From DATJPR01 sp035506295 (GTDB lineage: Bacteria > Bacteroidota > Ignavibacteria > UBA10030 > UBA6906): DNA of 33,535 nt. Made by a program: the position numbers and the translations under genes. Of this stretch, positions 30,597 through 33,535 are shown in pieces. The notes under the pieces were generated by a model. It made no database searches. It saw nothing but the letters and a program-made list of their open reading frames with translations, and was not told the DNA's origin. The first letter of the stretch is position 1. Each line of letters opens with the position of its first letter. Location of the stretch: positions 1 through 33,535 of the forward strand of contig DATJPR010000081.1 in assembly GCA_035506295.1 (NCBI GenBank), given 5' to 3'.

Positions 30597-33535
30597 GGTC
30601 TTGCTCCCTTCTCCGGATCCAGTCCGACGGTGACGATACGACGCCGATCCACGTACGCAATGATCCCCCGCAGGGTCTTTCCAGGGTAGACATCCGACAG
30701 GATGTCAAGATAGCGCCCGACCTGTTCACGGTGCGCCGACTGGGAGCCCTCACCGCCGGTCTTGTAGTCGACGAGGACGACATCCCGCTCGCCGACCATG
30801 ACCCTGTCCATGCGTTGGACCGTGCCTGTTCTGCTCAGGAACTCCTTCTCATTCATCACCCGCCATCCCCCCTGTCGCGTGAAGAGCGGAACGATTTCTG
30901 CCGTGCGAAGGAATGAAATAAGCGTCGAGACGGTGCCAGGCTGTTCCTGGGATATCCAGGGTTCCTGCTCCACGATCCCGGCAATCACAGCGGCGGGATC
31001 GCCGTCGATGAATTCGATGCGGGAGAGGATCCGATGAAGAAGATCGCCCCTGCGCGTTTCCTGGAAACCGATCCGTTCGGTATGCAGTGGTTCTTCTCTC
31101 GTGCGAAGCGTGTGCATCGAAGGGAGCAGCTCCGCAGCGCCCCCGGGCGAGGGAGACGATGCCGCGTGTACCGGTCTCGCCGAGGGGTCTCCCGCATCAG
31201 GGATCACCAACGAAGGGAATTTTCGTTCCTCCCCTTCGATCAATACCACGTACAATTCATGCTCGGCCCTGGTCAACGCGACATACAAGCGATTCAGTGC
31301 GTCGGCACGCTGGAGCAGAAGGTCGTGGTCAAAAGTCTGTTGGAGCTGTGGGTGAAAGGGGGCACTCTTTTGGGGAATATGCAGGAAGGAGATCTTTCCA
31401 TCGCGCTCGACGAGCTTCATCGAGTCCGATGGCCACCTCCCGTCGGACAAGAGCACGATCAACACGGGGAACTGCAGCCCTTTTGCCTTGTGAATGGTCA
31501 TCACCGTTACGGCGTCGGCCTTCTTTTGCGACGACAGGCTCCACGCTTCGTCTTCTTCTTCCCCCTCCTCAGCGAGCGCCACCCGGAGAAGGTCTTTGAG
31601 ACTCGCGGCTCCTTCTGCTTCGAGATCTTTCACGGCATCAAGCAGCCCGGCCAGGGACGTCTGGTCTTCCGGTGCCAGCGCAAAGAGATCGTAGGTCTTG
31701 GAAATCTCGCACAGGATATCATATGCGGGTAGGTACCCGACACGCGCGAGCAGCGGAGCGAAGTCGGTCTCCCAGAGATCGGGAAAACGCGCGCGGAACG
31801 CCGTATAGAGCGGCCGCTGCTTCCTGGCACGTGCCTCGGCGAGAAACCGGCGGATGACGGGACCATCACCGGTCGAGGTGGGATGTCTCTGATCGGCAAA
31901 CCGGGAAAACAACTCTCCCATCACGAACGAAGCGAAGGCAAGGTCATCAAGGGGTGAATCCAGCCAGGCTATCAGGCTTACGATCTCCATGATGATCGGG
32001 CGCTTCCGCAGGTCAAGATTGCTGTACGAGAGGAAGGGAATCCCAGCGGAGTTCAGCCACCCTCCGATATCGAGGACCTGCGCGTTCGTCTGCGCAAGGA
32101 TGGCGACGGACCCAAGCGGGTGGTTTCTGGCCCGCGCACTCTTCACGAGATCGACGACAATACCCTGCTCGGGATGATCTTCATCGCCCCTGGAAATCCT
32201 GTTCACCTCGACGTAACCTTTTTCCGACTTTTCCTCGATCGTATTCTGCGCGCACCGATCGAGCCCCGTGAGCCGCGTCACCTCGGCAAGTTCTGGATTT
32301 GCCTCGGCATTGCGGAACACCTGTTCCACGAAGGAGACAATCGCTCCATCACTCCGATAGTTCGTATCGAGGGAGGCCGTGAGGCAGGACTGAAGATCGA
32401 TGGTCTCTTCGCCGGCAAGAAGGCGATGCATGATTTGCCAGTCAGCCCCCCGGAAAGAATAAATCGATTGCTTTGTGTCGCCAACCGCATAGAGCGTCCC
32501 ATCCTCGGCACAGGCATTCTCGATGAGGATTTTCAGTGCCGCCCACTGGATCGGCGAGGTATCCTGGAATTCGTCGATCAGGTAATGATAGAGCCGGGTT
32601 CCGAGGGTGACATAGATCGCCGGCGCGGAGCCGCCGGCCACGGATTTCCAGAGCAAGCGGTTCACGTCGTCGATGGAATACATCCCCCGCGCGCGCTTCG
32701 TTGCATCGATGGACTCCGAAACCACCGAGAGGGCCTTCACAAAAGGCCAGAAGTAGGTCTCGGCGTCCCGCAGGGCAAGCGACGCCCTCTCGGCGTTGAA
32801 CTGATCGAAAAGACGGCCGATGTTCTCGTGCTGTGACTGATTGGCGTTCGTGACCTCATTGCTTTTGGTCAACGCCCCTTCCCGCGGCGGTTCCCTGAGC
32901 GCCTTCCGCCAGTCACCGGAGATGATCCGCTCGATGTCGGTCATGACGATGCTTCGAGGCTTGAACCCGCTCTCCTCGATCGCGTGTTGAAGCTCGACTG
33001 CGACGGAGCGTATCCGCTTCAAGGTATCTTCAAAAGCGGGGACCGGATCCGTCGTATCGAGATCGGCGGGCCGTGCAGCGATCTGCCGAAGGACTTCGGC
33101 GGCGCCTTGCACGATTTTCACGAAGGGGTACCAGTCGAAGGAGGAAGAACTGGAGGAAGCTTCCAGAAGATCGACGAGATGTTGCAGAGCCCGTGCTCCG
33201 TCCGGGCGCCTTGACGCATCCCGGACATAATGGTCGAATGCCGCCTTAATCAGCGGAAGCTGGAGCTTCACCAGATCATAGTCGGGAGGCAGACCTGCTT
33301 CGAGCGCCGATGCCTTGAACGCCCTGGCGACAAAGCTGTCGATCGTGCGCACCTGAAACTCGTCATAACGGGCGAAGATCGTGTCCAGCAGATCCGTCGC
33401 GCGACGCCGAATTTCGTCTGCGCTCCCCGAGACGACGGACTGCAGGGGGTGATTGCCGCGGGGCGCCGTCATCGTTCCGAGGGCGGCCTCTTTCAAGAAT
33501 CCCAGCACGCGCCGGCGCATTTCCTCGGCCGCCGC
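30593..33535 (-). CDS. addA: AddA-type UvrD-like helicase and nuclease, 5' end beyond the window
   Basis: At least 980 residues; the frame is open to the window edge and the Walker A region must lie outside, so the first ATG at 33520 is internal. Numbered from that ATG: RTIDSF (58-63, motif Ia), DEFQDTS (316-322, motif II), GDTKQSIYSFRG (347-358, motif III), NYRS (387-390, motif IV), TIHKAKGLQFP (675-685, motif V) and LYVALTRA (745-752, motif VI). The C-terminal RecB-type nuclease has H829, D905, D918, K920 and Q933. So it is the translocating motor with one of the two nucleases, acting with AddB on DNA ends before RecA loading. It reads towards addB with a 4-base overlap. Confidence 0.93.
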   Translation of the reverse strand, partial: AAAEEMRRRVLGFLKEAALGTMTAPRGNHPLQSVVSGSADEIRRRATDLLDTIFARYDEFQVRTIDSFVARAFKASALEAGLPPDYDLVKLQLPLIKAAFDHYVRDASRRPDGARALQHLVDLLEASSSSSSFDWYPFVKIVQGAAEVLRQIAARPADLDTTDPVPAFEDTLKRIRSVAVELQHAIEESGFKPRSIVMTDIERIISGDWRKALREPPREGALTKSNEVTNANQSQHENIGRLFDQFNAERASLALRDAETYFWPFVKALSVVSESIDATKRARGMYSIDDVNRLLWKSVAGGSAPAIYVTLGTRLYHYLIDEFQDTSPIQWAALKILIENACAEDGTLYAVGDTKQSIYSFRGADWQIMHRLLAGEETIDLQSCLTASLDTNYRSDGAIVSFVEQVFRNAEANPELAEVTRLTGLDRCAQNTIEEKSEKGYVEVNRISRGDEDHPEQGIVVDLVKSARARNHPLGSVAILAQTNAQVLDIGGWLNSAGIPFLSYSNLDLRKRPIIMEIVSLIAWLDSPLDDLAFASFVMGELFSRFADQRHPTSTGDGPVIRRFLAEARARKQRPLYTAFRARFPDLWETDFAPLLARVGYLPAYDILCEISKTYDLFALAPEDQTSLAGLLDAVKDLEAEGAASLKDLLRVALAEEGEEEDEAWSLSSQKKADAVTVMTIHKAKGLQFPVLIVLLSDGRWPSDSMKLVERDGKISFLHIPQKSAPFHPQLQQTFDHDLLLQRADALNRLYVALTRAEHELYVVLIEGEERKFPSLVIPDAGDPSARPVHAASSPSPGGAAELLPSMHTLRTREEPLHTERIGFQETRRGDLLHRILSRIEFIDGDPAAVIAGIVEQEPWISQEQPGTVSTLISFLRTAEIVPLFTRQGGWRVMNEKEFLSRTGTVQRMDRVMVGERDVVLVDYKTGGEGSQSAHREQVGRYLDILSDVYPGKTLRGIIAYVDRRRIVTVGLDPEKGARP

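Noticed and set aside
30593..33520. The ATG at 33520 as the start of addA
   Set aside because: The helicase lacks its Walker A before this point and the frame is open to the window edge, so the gene is cut by the window.
22363..33535. A defence island made of SbcCD, AddAB and TPR proteins
   Set aside because: SbcCD and AddAB are common housekeeping repair genes, and no toxin, restriction or phage-defence effector is seen between them.
1..33535. CRISPR arrays, tRNA or rRNA genes, insertion sequences, prophage or attachment sites
   Set aside because: No regularly spaced long repeats, cloverleaf-like sequences, transposase or integrase genes were found on either strand; the only repeats are the short heptamer arrays.

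Overview
The window is gene-dense chromosomal DNA of fairly high GC from a bacterium, probably anaerobic or facultative. There are no tRNA, rRNA, CRISPR, phage or transposase signals. Several things hint at the Bacteroidota/Ignavibacteria (FCB) group: three minus-strand promoters carry TAnnTTTG-like -10 boxes, intergenic spacers hold 7-bp tandem arrays, and DNA repair is of the AddAB type. This placement is tentative, because many genes also have clear Shine-Dalgarno sites and one promoter looks sigma-54 dependent.

Layout. (1) 1-1901, minus strand: a sodium:solute symporter with a small two-helix membrane partner and perhaps the first codons of a third gene. (2) 1902-2278: a divergent regulatory region with a sigma-54-type -24/-12 element and an upstream palindrome. 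(3) 2279-9201, plus strand: a seven-gene operon whose core resembles the Qrc quinone-reductase complex (pentaheme cytochrome, molybdopterin-family subunit, four-cluster ferredoxin, NrfD membrane subunit). Two cysteine-rich GcvH-like proteins bracket the core, and both lack the lipoyl lysine. (4) 9202-10197: a strong hairpin, an ArsR/DUF2087 regulator and four heptanucleotide tandem arrays. (5) 10198-16145, minus strand: five overlapping genes for surface polysaccharide (two GT4 transferases, a Wzx-type flippase, a NodB-like deacetylase fusion, an EamA permease). (6) 16231-22249, minus strand: an exported MsrB, a TPR/OB-like protein and an SbcCD/YhaNO-like ATPase-nuclease pair. (7) 22363-25918, minus strand: a c-heme sensor kinase, an archaemetzincin and an NtrC-type sigma-54 activator, translationally coupled. 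(8) 26257-27512: an OsmC peroxidase and a TPR protein. (9) 27777-33535, minus strand: addB and the 3' part of addA, which runs off the window.

How the parts may fit together: the membrane redox complex would exchange electrons between periplasmic cytochromes and the quinone pool. The heme-containing kinase and its sigma-54 activator are plausible regulators of it, because the complex has a sigma-54-like promoter and a palindrome of enhancer type. This link is inference. MsrB and OsmC add oxidative-stress repair; SbcCD and AddAB process DNA ends.
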